From Acanthornis magna (lineage: Eukaryota; Chordata; Aves; Passeriformes; Acanthizidae): 64,000 nt of DNA. Numbering within the stretch: the first letter of the stretch is position 1; every line of letters begins with the position of its first letter. The position numbers were made by a program, and so were the translations under genes. The stretch is from positions 1 through 64,000 of the forward strand of contig JAWUZG010000007.1 in the NCBI GenBank assembly GCA_036785705.1, written 5' to 3'. The notes below the pieces were generated by a model. The model was not told the DNA's origin. It ran no database searches and saw only the letters and a list, made by a program, of their open reading frames with translations. Below are positions 1 to 9,489 of the stretch, piece by piece.

Positions 1-881
1 AAGACATGAGGATTGTTTGACACTTTTTAAATGCAAAGCATTTAATGCTGAAAATATTTGGACTCTTTTTCCTGTAGCATTCTAACAAGGAAAGACACAA
101 GAAACAGCTTTATGCAACTGATGGATTTTCATAGATGTAGCTTTGTACAGAGACTTAAATATTCAGGGACAGGCTCTGTAAGATGTTCTCCCAAATAATA
201 ATTTGCAAATCACAGTCTGGAGCTAACATTTCTGGAGGGCACTGCACATTTTATGAGGCCCCATTTAGTTTTGGGTCACCAAATCTTTGTAAATGAGCTC
301 AGATGGATTTTTAATACACTCTTGAAGAATGCACAAACTCTAATTATTTAAATAAGTATTTTATTTAGGAGTTTATTAAGTTATTTAAGAAGATCAGTTG
401 TAAAATTATTCAAATTTAATAAGTAAACATTATACCAGAAATGTCTTTCCTGATCATATTTGGAATCTGATTCCTGCTAAGATTTTTACTTTCATAATCC
501 CTTATTTTTAATTCTGATTGTTTTGTTAGGAATTGAGGAGCTTACCAGATCAGAATAAATACCCCATACAGGTCAAAGTAACACAGCAAAGGTTTAAGCC
601 AGTTTAAGGTAATATAATGCTCAGGGATGAGTCCTAAACCAGCTGTGCTACCACAAGAAGAAGTCTGAGAGGGAACTTCACTAAAAGGCATGATGTATGC
701 ATATATACCAGATGACAAATACATTTTTTTGTTTAAAGACTTATTTTTAGATTGTGATCTATCACATTTTGCTTTATATGTGAATATGACGTGATTTAAA
801 TATCAAGTTATCATTGTTAGAGTACTCCATATGAATCTTACAAAGTCAGTATCATGACATCTCAAAAAAAAAATAAAATTG
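1..881. other. AT-rich non-coding stretch
   Basis: AT-rich sequence with no open frame that resembles a protein, no recognisable repeat family and no splice-site-flanked open segment. I see nothing functional here. The CR1 fragment begins at its right edge. Confidence 0.5.
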
Positions 882-1600
882 AATCATAGAACTGCCTGGG
901 TTGAAAGGAATTTTAAAGATCATCTTGTTCCAATTCCCTTGCCATAAACAGGGATGCCACCCACTAGACCAAGATGGCCAGGGCCCCATCCAGTCTGGCT
1001 CTGAACGCTTCCAGGGATAAGGCATTCACAATTTCTCTGGGCAACCTATTTGTGTGCCTTGTCACCTTCACTATAAATATTTGCTGGTTAATATCTAGTC
1101 CAAATTTCTCCTTTTCTGGTTTAAAACTCTTCCCTTGTCCTATCATTATCTGACCATGTAAAAAGTCACTCTCCCACCTTTTATCAGACTTCTTTAAGTA
1201 CTTGAAGGACACAATGAAGTCACCCCAGATGGTTCCTTCTCCAGCTGAAAGCCCCCAACTCCCTCAGCCTTTCCTCATAAGAGAGAGGTTCTAGACCTCT
1301 GATTATGTTTGTGGCCCTCCTCCAGCCCAACCCAAGTCACATATCTTCCTGTGCTGGGACCCCAGCGCTGGGGCAGCTTTGCAGGTGGGGTCTCACCAGT
1401 GGGGCAGAGGGCAGAGTCCCCTCCCTGCCCTGCTGCCCATGGGGCTCTGGATGCAGCCCAGGACACACTTGGCTTTCTGGGCTGGGAGGACCCAGGCCAG
1501 CTCATGGTCAACTCTTCAAACCCCAAGTCCTTCGCTGGAGGCCTGCTCTCAATGAGTTCTTCTTCAGTATGTACTTATGTCTGGGATTGTCCTGCCTAGT
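882..1600 (-). mobile_element. CR1 LINE fragment, 3' end
   Basis: A 5'-truncated CR1 retrotransposon read on the minus strand. Its 3' tail lies at the left, where the plus strand reads as the complement of the usual CR1 ending (AATCATAGAA, then TTTTAAAGATCATCTTGTTCC). Further right come the 3' UTR and the end of ORF2. The minus-strand frame at 964-1212 contains NRLPREIVNALSLEAF and RLDGAL, the characteristic CR1 ORF2 C-terminus. The block near 1370-1600 (GGTGGGGTCTCACCAG, TTTCTGGGCTGGGAGGACC) is also CR1. Stops interrupt the reading frame, so it is an old, dead copy. Confidence 0.92.
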
Positions 1601-2586
1601 TCTGTCTGAATATAGATAGAAAAGGCACAAGCTATTTCCTTTAGGTGTCATTTTAAAATTAATTGTATAGGCTTTAAAATTCAACTTTAATAAACAGCTG
1701 GACTACATTTTGTATCCCGTTTCCCCTTCATTACACATGGGATATTTTTGAGTCACATTTCTCTGTTGAAGAATTTGGAACATCTAATATTTTGTAAACC
1801 TCAGAAGCTATTTATATGTGCAACACTGTCAGTGTCAAAACAATGTAGTATGAGATGTTGGACTACACAGTAATGAATTACATTACCACAATCCATACTG
1901 AACTTCCATTTAAATCTCACAAAGGAAAATAGTCTATTTCAGGCACTGTACTCAGATTTGAATTATGTGTTATAAAATATTATTTGCTGTGTCTTCATTT
2001 AAAAAGCAATCCTGTATAACTTCAAATATGAAATTACCCATCTTAATTGAAGATGTAAGCATGTTAGTGTTCTATGAATGAAATTCAGTGAAGGTCACTC
2101 TGTTTAACCCTAATTTACATACTTTACTTATACAGAAGATTAACATATATTATAATTTTACTTTGTTGCATAATTCAGTAACAAGAATAAAAGTGAAATT
2201 AACTGCAGTTTTATACCCAGAAAAAGCACATAGCTCTTCAGTAAACACAAACTAGAAATGCATAAGATTTGTTTTTCAGCATTTTGTTCTCTTACATTTT
2301 TAAGAACCTTGCTAATCTATGAATTGTGTTACAGATGAGAGCTGAAGGCTTTGAAAACATATATAAAACACTCTTTCTCCCTGATACATTTTTTTCCATT
2401 TGTTTATTCTTAAACACATCACTCATATCCAGTGTGTGGCCTGAATAGGAAACTATGATTTACCCTACACCTGAAAGATGTAAGAGCCTATAATTAGTCA
2501 TTGCAGATAAAAAAGCTGCTCACAATCTCAGCATCTATGAAAACAGAACTACAAGAATACATCAAGTTACATATAACATATCACAT
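1601..2586. other. AT-rich non-coding stretch
   Basis: Nothing recognisable: no long frames, no poly(A)-signal/TATA pair typical of an LTR, and no CR1 blocks. Confidence 0.5.
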
Positions 2587-2628
2587 TTATTTGTTTGTTT
2601 GTTTGTTTGTTTGTTTGCTTGTTTGTTT
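2587..2628. repeat. (GTTT)n microsatellite
   Basis: About ten tandem GTTT units with a single T-to-C interruption (GCTTGTTT) near the right end. It lies just left of the plus-strand CR1. Confidence 0.95.
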
Positions 2629-3079
2629 ATATGACGTATAAAGTCAGTAAGGCAGCAGAGGCAGCAGTGGTGACTAAGTCCAAGGGTGAGGCTTTGATCA
2701 AATTGTACAGGGGGTTCCTGAGCTTAGGGACACCCAAGCAGCAGCCTCAAGACCCATCCAGATGCAGAAGGCCTCACCAGTCACTGATAAGGGACGTTAC
2801 TGGAGAAGTCTCCACTCTAGTAAGGCCCTCTCATTACTGTCCATTATTCAACTGGCAGCAACAAAATAACACAGAGAAGCCCAAGGGCAATCAAAAGAGA
2901 CTTTCAGGGCCTTGAGACAATTTGTTGAAGAATCAGGTAGTGATTTCCTTGATCCTTCTAGTAACAAGGAGTAATATTGATTAGAACAGGCAGATCCATC
3001 AGATAAATGTGTGGGTCAGAGGCTGGTATAATCAAAAAAATTTTGGGTTCTTTGACCGTGGGATGTTACGTTCAACACC

Positions 3080-3180
3080 TGCTCTACCGACACTGACACC
3101 TGATGGGATGCACCTTTTTCAGAGGGTAAGACAAACTCTAGCACAGGAACTAGCAGGACTCATTGATGGAGCTATAAAGT
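3080..3180 (+). pseudogene. CR1 ORF1 C-terminus (esterase-like tail), decayed
   Basis: In one frame the sequence reads DGMHLFQRVRQTLAQ and then ELAGLIDGAIK-stop, ending at about 3177. This matches the C-terminal end of avian CR1 ORF1, a nucleic-acid-binding protein with an SGNH-type esterase domain. The D-x-x-H pair (here DGMH) is the usual catalytic Asp/His motif of that fold and is still readable. Upstream, the frame is lost. Its position about 200 bp before the endonuclease frame fits CR1 ORF order. Confidence 0.7.
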
Positions 3181-3373
3181 AGCTTGGAAGGGGGAAAGGA
3201 AAATCACCAGGCTTGCCCGTGATGAACAATAGGATCCTGTCCCAGAACTTGAAACAAGCACTAATAGGATCCCTCAATCTTCTTCATGAAGTGTTGGCTG
3301 CAATGAAACACAACTGAAATGTTTCTACGCTAATGCACGCAGGAGGAGGAACAGGTAAGACGAGTTCAAAGCT

Positions 3374-5375
3374 TTGGCCCAATCTCCAAGGTTTGACACC
3401 ACTGGCATAAGTGAAATCTTGGGGGATGAGTCCTGTGGCTGGAGTGCCCTTTGGACAGTTCCAGGCTCTTCAGGAGGCATAGGCAGGGCAGAAGAGGTTG
3501 GAGGTGGCTCTGTATGTAATGGGGTAGGATGTATGGAGCTCTCAGTTGGCAATGGCACAGTTGAGACCCTCAGGGACAGAAACAAGGGGCAAACAAATGA
3601 TGTGGATGTCACTGTGGGAGTCAACTACAGACCTCCTCTCTGGGGTGATGACCCTGATGAATCATTCTTTAAGGAACTGAGGGATGTTTCCAAGTCAACT
3701 GGCCTTGTCCTTGAGGGGAACTTCAACTTGCCCAAAATCAATGGGGACTATCACACAGCTGGTACAACCCAGCCCAGAAGATTCTTAAAAAACCTGGATG
3801 ACAACTTCACAGAACAAGTTCTAGGGGAGCCAGCTCAGGAAGATGCCCTCCCTGATTTGCTGTTTGTCAACAGAGTGGATCTCATGAACAAGGTGGAGAC
3901 TGGTGGTTGTCTGAGGTACAGCAATCATGAAGAGACTGAATTTAAAATCTCCGTTGACAGGAGGAAAAGTGCCAGAAAAACCTCAGCTCTGGACACAAGG
4001 AGAGCAGACTTCAGGCTCCTCAGGGAAATAGTAATGAAAGTCTCCTGGGAAAATGTTTCTGCAGGTGCTGGGGTCCATCTGTTCTGGTCACCTTTTAAAC
4101 ATCACTGTAGAAGCAGCAGCAACTGTTCAGGCCACTAGCCCACCTGGCCTGCTTGGCCATCCTGACCTTGATAGCAGCCCTATCTCTATGGGAAAGCACA
4201 TACCAAAGGATCAACTCCAGCCATAAATATCTATGTGAGCATGCTTTGATTAACGGCCCCAGAACACTGGGCTGTGGATGTGTGTGGGATGAATGGCTTT
4301 TTCTCAACAGGAGCCAGAAACATTGGCTGGGTTTGCATGATTGTTTTTACTCTCCTACTGGCTGGCTGCATAGTTGATCCTAAAACTTGTGAACAGAAAA
4401 AACATAAAAATACTCAAGTGTGCTTAATAAAGGCGATCCTGCTTGATGACAAGTGGTGGTCCATTATCTTCAATTGCTACAATCACTTCTTAAGGGTGCA
4501 GAAACAGAAATTCCCAAATGTCACAAGTTGAGCAGCCAAAGCAGAAGGCTGGGTAGGCTGAATAGGAATCTTCTCTTGGAAAAAAGGTGAAAAAGCAAAG
4601 TGTATGACAAGTGGAAGCAAGGTTAGGAGAGATGGGAAGAATACAGAGACACTGTTGGTCACCTTAGGGAGAAAATTTCTGTGGCCTAAGCTCAATTGAA
4701 ATTGAAGTTAGCCAGAACTGTGAGGGGAAAAAAGAGTTTTTTCAAATGCATTGATATCAAAAGGCAGTGAAGAAATAACATCAGAATAACATTAAGGGAT
4801 GAGGATGGTCATCTCACAAAGAGGGACATGGACAAGGCAGAGGTGTTTAATACTTTCTTTGACTTGTCTTCAACATGGATGAAGACCAAGACGGTCCCAG
4901 TGCCCTGAACTAGAGCTTCATGACTGTGAGAATGGTCAGCTCCAAATGGACCTTGAACCTGTGCGGGATCTGCTGCTCCAGCTGGATCTCTACAAATCTA
5001 CGGGGCCTGATGGGATTTATCCAAGGATCCTCAAAGAGCTGGCTGGTGTCACTGAAAACCCTTTTGATTATTTTTGAGCAGTCTTGGGAATCCAGAGAGG
5101 TCCCAGCTGACTTGAAGCTGACAAACATCCCATTTTTCACAAAGGGCAAGAAGAAGGACCCTAGAAAATAGAGGCCTGTCAGTCTCACTTCATTGCTTGG
5201 TAAAACAGTAGAAAAGACTATCCTGGAGGTACTGAAAGACACATGGAAGACCATACAGTCATTGGTCACAGCCACCACAACTTCATGAGGGGGAAGCCGT
5301 GGTGCTAGAATCTGATTATCTTCTGTGAGCAGGTAACTCAATTAGTTGATCAAGGACAACTAATTGATGTAAGCT
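3374..5375 (+). pseudogene. CR1 ORF2 remnant: AP endonuclease and start of reverse transcriptase
   Basis: Residues of the apurinic-type endonuclease are clear in the open frame from 3374: VGVNYRPPLWGDD, then FFKELRDVSKSTGLVLEGNF, NLPKINGDYHTA, a DLLFVNRVDL segment and RRADFRLLRE. The usual active-site 'GDFN' is altered to 'GNFN'. After the LTR inserted at 4106-4481, the coding text resumes in shifted frames, with GPDGIYPRILKELAG near 5010-5045 marking the linker into the reverse transcriptase. Several frameshifts and stops are present. It is non-functional and ends where the next LTR begins. Confidence 0.85.
4106..4481 (+). mobile_element. Solo LTR (376 bp) inserted in CR1
   Basis: The element starts TGTAGAAG and ends TTGCTACA, giving a 5-bp terminal inverted repeat (TGTAG/CTACA). 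It is flanked by the direct repeat ATCAC at 4101-4105 and 4482-4486, which is the target duplication. CR1 coding sequence is continuous across the insertion when the element is ignored. An AATAAA lies at 4426-4431, about 50 bp before the 3' end, which sets the orientation as plus. A 5-bp duplication fits class III (ERV-L-like) elements better than 4-bp or 6-bp classes, but the family is not identified. A frame of about 85 codons inside it is not a gene. Confidence 0.9.
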
Positions 5376-5382
5376 TTCCGGC

Positions 5383-6540
5383 TGTCGCATTCCACTGTGG
5401 GGAACGGCAAGGAGCTCTTTTAAAAATTAATGGCCTAGGATGAAATTAAGTCAACCCAGACAACAGTGTATCTGACAACCGTTTATTGGTAAAGAACAAA
5501 CAAAACCAGAAGTAATTGCCCTCCTAAAGAGGACTTGGAAAGACAGAAAAGGAGGAAGGAAAATGAAACAGGAGGGGGAGACAGAGAGAAAAAGCGGGCG
5601 TTACCCCCGAGGGCTGCGCAGCGCCATGGCCGCAGGTGCGGCGCTCTGTGCGCTGCCTGCCGGGAGCCCGTGCGGCTCCGGAGAGGCTCCGCACGCACAG
5701 CTCCTGCGGCCACGGGCGCTGGGAAATGCGGGGAGCAGGGATCGGGCAGGAGATGCAGGACCCTGGGCAGGGTCGCAGCGGGGATCGCGGGCTGGATCGG
5801 AGGCGGGCAGGGTTGGACACAGGTGGCTCAGGTAGGCACGCAGGGATAAAGCAGGTAGAGCGTCAGTCAGTGAAGCAGGTAGAGTGTCAGTCAGGGCCAC
5901 AGGGAGGCAGGACTGATGTGAGCGCGAGCAAGGGTCGGTGAGGGCAGAAGAGCCAAAAGGCAGGCTGGAGCCAGGGCAGAAAGGATAAAATACAGGCCAG
6001 AGTCAGGGCAAGAAGCAGACCTCAGCAGGCTGGAGCCAAATTAAAAAACACAAGCCCAAAAAGATCAAAAGGACAAGACTCACAAGCCCTGACTCAAAAA
6101 AGCCCCAAGCAAAAAGCTCCAGCACCAAAGTCCTAACCAAAAAAGCCAAGATCCCAAAAAAAACAACCAAACAAGCCACACTCCGAAGCACCCAAGAGCT
6201 TGTGACACAGTTACTGTTTATGCCCCCTGGCTCCTCCCAAAGTCTGCCTGCTGACAAGAGACCATTGGCTCAGTCCAACATTCTGATGCATCCTTTGGCA
6301 GAGACCTTTCACCATCTAATTTGACGGTGTCTCTGGAGGGTACAGTGTCTTTGTAGTTCCCCTGCTGACTGCCTGTCCCATGTGAGACATGAAATGTTGC
6401 CAGAAAAAGACTCCCCAGAGACATGGCTGTATCCCATCTTCTCCTAGCTACCTCCTGAAAGGGGCACATGTAAAACTCTTCCCTCACATGCCTCTGACAA
6501 TCAGTGTTGAGAAAAATCAAACTTAATTTGGCTCCCCACA
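5383..6540 (-). mobile_element. Long GC-rich ERV LTR, minus strand
   Basis: Read on the minus strand, this has the anatomy of a long retroviral LTR. A proposed start TGTGGGGAGCC is at 6540 and a long U3 follows. After that come a CpG-rich segment at about 5600-5850, a pyrimidine-rich run, AATAAA (plus-strand TTTATT at 5482-5487) and an end GGAATGCGACA at 5383. The sequence from the poly(A) signal to the end resembles the LTRs at 39.5-40.4 kb and 41.84-42.19 kb. No primer-binding site follows the 3' end, so it is a solo or 3' LTR. No matching target duplication is visible, and the right boundary is uncertain (TGTCAGAGG at 6499 is an alternative). Confidence 0.6.
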
Positions 6541-6574
6541 GGAGCCCCGAGCTGGACACACACGAGGCCAAGGC

Positions 6575-6847
6575 TCAGCTCCCTGCAGCTGCTGCCAAGG
6601 CTGTGCCTCCTGCAGGCCCACACGCCGTCAGCTTTCTTGACCACAGGGGATCTTTGGCCCCTCCAAATTGCTCAGCTTGGCCTCCAGCAGGAGCTGCTTT
6701 CACAGCTGCCTCTTCCAAAGCCTCTACTGCTGCAAGGGCTTCTTCCTCCTTCTCCTCTTCCTCCTCCTGCCCCTTCTCCTCCCTGGCTGCAGGACTTGCC
6801 TCTTCTGCTGCATGCTCACTTGCAGCAGCTCCAATGTCCCATTCTTT
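6575..6847 (-). other. Glu/Ala-rich open segment without a start codon
   Basis: A 90-codon open stretch on the minus strand, bounded by an in-frame TAG just upstream and a TGA at its end. It reads KEWDIGAAASEHAAEEA, then a Glu-rich run (QEEEEEKEEE), then ALEEAAVKAAPAGGQAEQFG. A TTTTTTTCAG acceptor-like tract precedes it, but the in-frame stop follows that tract. The composition is purine-biased rather than simple tandem repeat. It could be a decayed exon, an internal ERV remnant next to the LTR at 5383-6540, or low-complexity sequence that happens to be open. I do not recognise a family. Confidence 0.2.
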
Positions 6848-6870
6848 CTAACAACTGAAAAAAATTATGG

Positions 6871-7607
6871 CATGTGATCCTGGTGAATAGCTTTTTGACA
6901 TCTATTCAAAGAACACAGCTGCAATTTTTAACTTTTCATATTGATGAAATAATTTTCTTGTATTTCTAAATGTACATAACCCACTATAATTAATTTTATA
7001 TTTTTTGTATGTAAAGATTATACCTACAAAGTTCTAGCATAAAGTATTAATTTATAGTTTTCATTAAAATATTGGTTTCTAGCAGTTGCATACATCAGCT
7101 GCTTGCGGGTGCTTACAAAATATTCTTTCGATTAATTTCCAGAATTAATTGTTCTATATCTGAATTCCTTGGAAAAGCTGTTTCTTTAATTGAGGTCTGA
7201 CATGGTAACATCACTTGAAAAGTTAATATGGCATATGTTAGTGCATTTTATCAAAGGATGGGACGGACAGGGTTGTTAGTGAGGATTTATTGGATAGTGT
7301 GTGTCTAGAGCATAATATAAAACTATGGTATGAAGGGTGGATAATGTGCTTGGTTTGACTGAGATAGACTTATTTTTCCTCAGAGTAGCTGATGAATTTG
7401 TGCTGAATACTGCGTTGATAAGTCATGGATATTTTAGTATTGCTGGGCAGGGCTTGCACTGAGCCAAGGGCTCTTCTACCACTCACTTCACTGATAATCA
7501 GGCTGGAGATACACAAAGAGTTGGAAGGGAACACAGCCAGGACAGGTGACAATGTCCACAGGGACATTCCAGGCCATATGGAGTCATGCTCACCACGTAG
7601 AGCTGAA
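6871..7607. other. AT-rich non-coding stretch
   Basis: AT-rich, with no recognisable repeat or coding segment apart from chance frames. Confidence 0.45.
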
Positions 7608-7656
7608 GGGAGCAGAAGGAGCAGAAGGAGCAGAAGGAGCAGAAGGAGCAGAAGGA
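7608..7656. repeat. 9-bp tandem repeat (AGGAGCAGA)n
   Basis: Five to six near-perfect copies of the nonamer AGGAGCAGA. Any frame through it yields a simple Arg/Ser or Gly/Ala/Glu repeat, so the open frames here are products of the tandem array rather than genes. Confidence 0.9.
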
Positions 7657-9060
7657 AGAGGGTGTGATGGTGTTTGCATTCCCAAGTCACTGTTATGTGT
7701 GATCGACCTCTGCTTTCCCAGGATCAGCTGAACACCTGCCTGTCCATGGGAAGCAGTCAATGTTGTTTACCTTTCCTTGTCTACACGGCTTTCACTTTAC
7801 CTGTTATATTGCCTTTATCTCAACTCACAAGTTTTCTCACTTCTCTAATTCTCCCTCCCCATCTGAGGCTTAAGCTGGCTAGCCTGGACTCAAGGACTGC
7901 AGAACACACCGACTCACTATGCTACTGTTTTCTATTTGGCTTCTGGGAAGTTCACAGTGGTGGCAAAATATCTTCATGTCTTTCTGAAATATGACTTGGA
8001 GTTATGCTTTCAGGTGAATCTTGCCTGTTTCGGCAGATGGGGCCAATCTTGCACAATTCTGTGAATGGAATTGAACAAGCGAAACAGCAAGAGTCATTCC
8101 ATTCCCCAAAACAATGGATAATCAAGGACTATCATGCTCCCTGATAGAGCTTACAGAACATCAGTGTGCCTTGCAATGGCTCATCAATTGCTAGGGTCAT
8201 TTCCCAATCAGTGTTTGAGTTAGCAGTGACCTTTTTACATGGTTGTTATCCTGCTAGCACCAGTTTTGCTCCATCTGAGGACTCTGCTGCATTCCCTGCC
8301 CAGCTGAAGTTTAAGCCAATAAGAAAGCATATTTTGGCCATCAGAGTAGTAAAAGGGAGTCACAAAAGAACTAAAATCAAGATTCAGATTTGTTTCAAGT
8401 AGTGATGACAGGAGTATACAAGCTGAAAGGCAGTAACAAAAAATAATTTGAGAGAGAGAAAGGGAATTTTAAAAAACCTGTGAGCACTGGTTCTGCCAGA
8501 TGTATGAAATTAAAGCACTTGGAAGGAAATGATATTGCATAGTGTGTTATGACTGCTGCTAGCATGACTTAGTCAACATCACAAGGGAGGTGTTCAAGAA
8601 GGTATCTGTTTTAGAATAGCGTTTTTCAAATGGTGTGCTATTACAAGAAAAAAATGCACTACTATTGGTAAGAGACTATTATTAGTAATATCAGCAAAAT
8701 TGTTGTCCTCTGCCCAGCCTCCCAGAACAAAAAAATTCTCTATTATACAGATTTAAAATATCTAGTGTATTTGGAGCCTGTTCCATAATGCTGACACCTC
8801 AGGGTGGACAGATCAGACAGAGAGATCATTCACAGAGAAGGTAAGTATGTCACAATATGACTCCAAAGAACAAGAATGTTAGACCTTTCTCTTCTTATTC
8901 CTGCTTCTTTCTTCATAAAGAAGAAAGACTATTTTTTTTTCTTTTCAAATCCATGAGTTTCTTGAATCTAAAAACAGCTCTCCTGCATTTTTCTAACTGT
9001 GGGAACTGCTGGCTTGTAGTGAGACCTAACTTGCAGTAGGAACTGTTAGTTTGCCTTGGT
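7657..9060. other. Non-coding stretch
   Basis: Mixed-composition DNA. Frames of up to about 106 codons (7674-7994) show no recognisable protein features and lack plausible splice or promoter context. No repeat family is identified. Confidence 0.4.
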
Positions 9061-9489
9061 TCACAGGCATCGATTGTAGCTCAAAACAAGCAAGAAGCAC
9101 AAAGATAACAAGAGACTCGCAGCCATTGTTATTGCAAGATGTTGTTCTAAATATGGGTACCCAATGACGTTGTGGGGTGGTGAATTGGGAGCCAATGGAT
9201 ATGTGACACGAATGTTAGAAATAGCATAAAAGAGGCCTTGTAAAATAGAGTAGTTCCTTTCTTTGACCGGAAGCCATTGTGGTGAGTCTTTATGTGTCAT
9301 TTCTGTCTCAACAATGACATCTAACCAGGCCAAAGAAAGCAACTTCAGCTGATATTGAATGTCACGGAAACTTACAAGTACATAGCCAAGAAATTGAACA
9401 CAAGAATTTTTGAATTTTGGCATTTTTATAATTGTCAAATTGATGTCTACCTGGTCATTTAAATGCATGCTGCATACAAATAGTTTCAA
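9061..9489 (-). other. Unassigned 142-codon open frame
   Basis: This open frame is unusually long for AT-rich DNA. It starts at an ATG and ends with a hydrophobic stretch (TMAASLLLSLCFLLVLSY) followed by a short polar tail, so a C-terminal membrane segment could be imagined. There is no signal peptide, no recognisable domain, and no splice sites or promoter pointing to expression. Chance is the most likely explanation; a decayed membrane or ERV protein tail is the alternative. Confidence 0.12.

Larger units (their letters stand above)
2640..5382 (+). mobile_element. CR1 LINE, long internal segment (ORF1 end, endonuclease, start of RT)
   Basis: A long, degenerate CR1 copy on the plus strand. 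In order it carries the tail of ORF1 (to about 3177), the ORF1-ORF2 junction, the endonuclease part of ORF2 (about 3374-4600) and the beginning of the reverse transcriptase region (about 4850-5375). The element is broken twice: a complete LTR is inserted at 4106-4481, and the CR1 stops at 5382 where a second LTR begins. No CR1 sequence resumes right of that LTR, so the RT core and 3' end are missing. The left boundary is approximate, because the first few hundred bases match CR1 only weakly. Confidence 0.88.

Noticed and set aside
4910..5341. 143-codon minus-strand frame
   Set aside because: Antisense shadow of CR1 ORF2 (RT linker region), whose plus-strand motifs are clear.
5483..5941. Cluster of Arg/Ala-rich frames on both strands, suggestive of a CpG-island first exon
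   Set aside because: The surrounding layout (pyrimidine tract, AATAAA, GACA end) fits a minus-strand LTR; the frames overlap in all phases.
7425..7731. Frames with (RRS)n or (GAE)n repeats
   Set aside because: Products of the 9-bp tandem repeat AGGAGCAGA.
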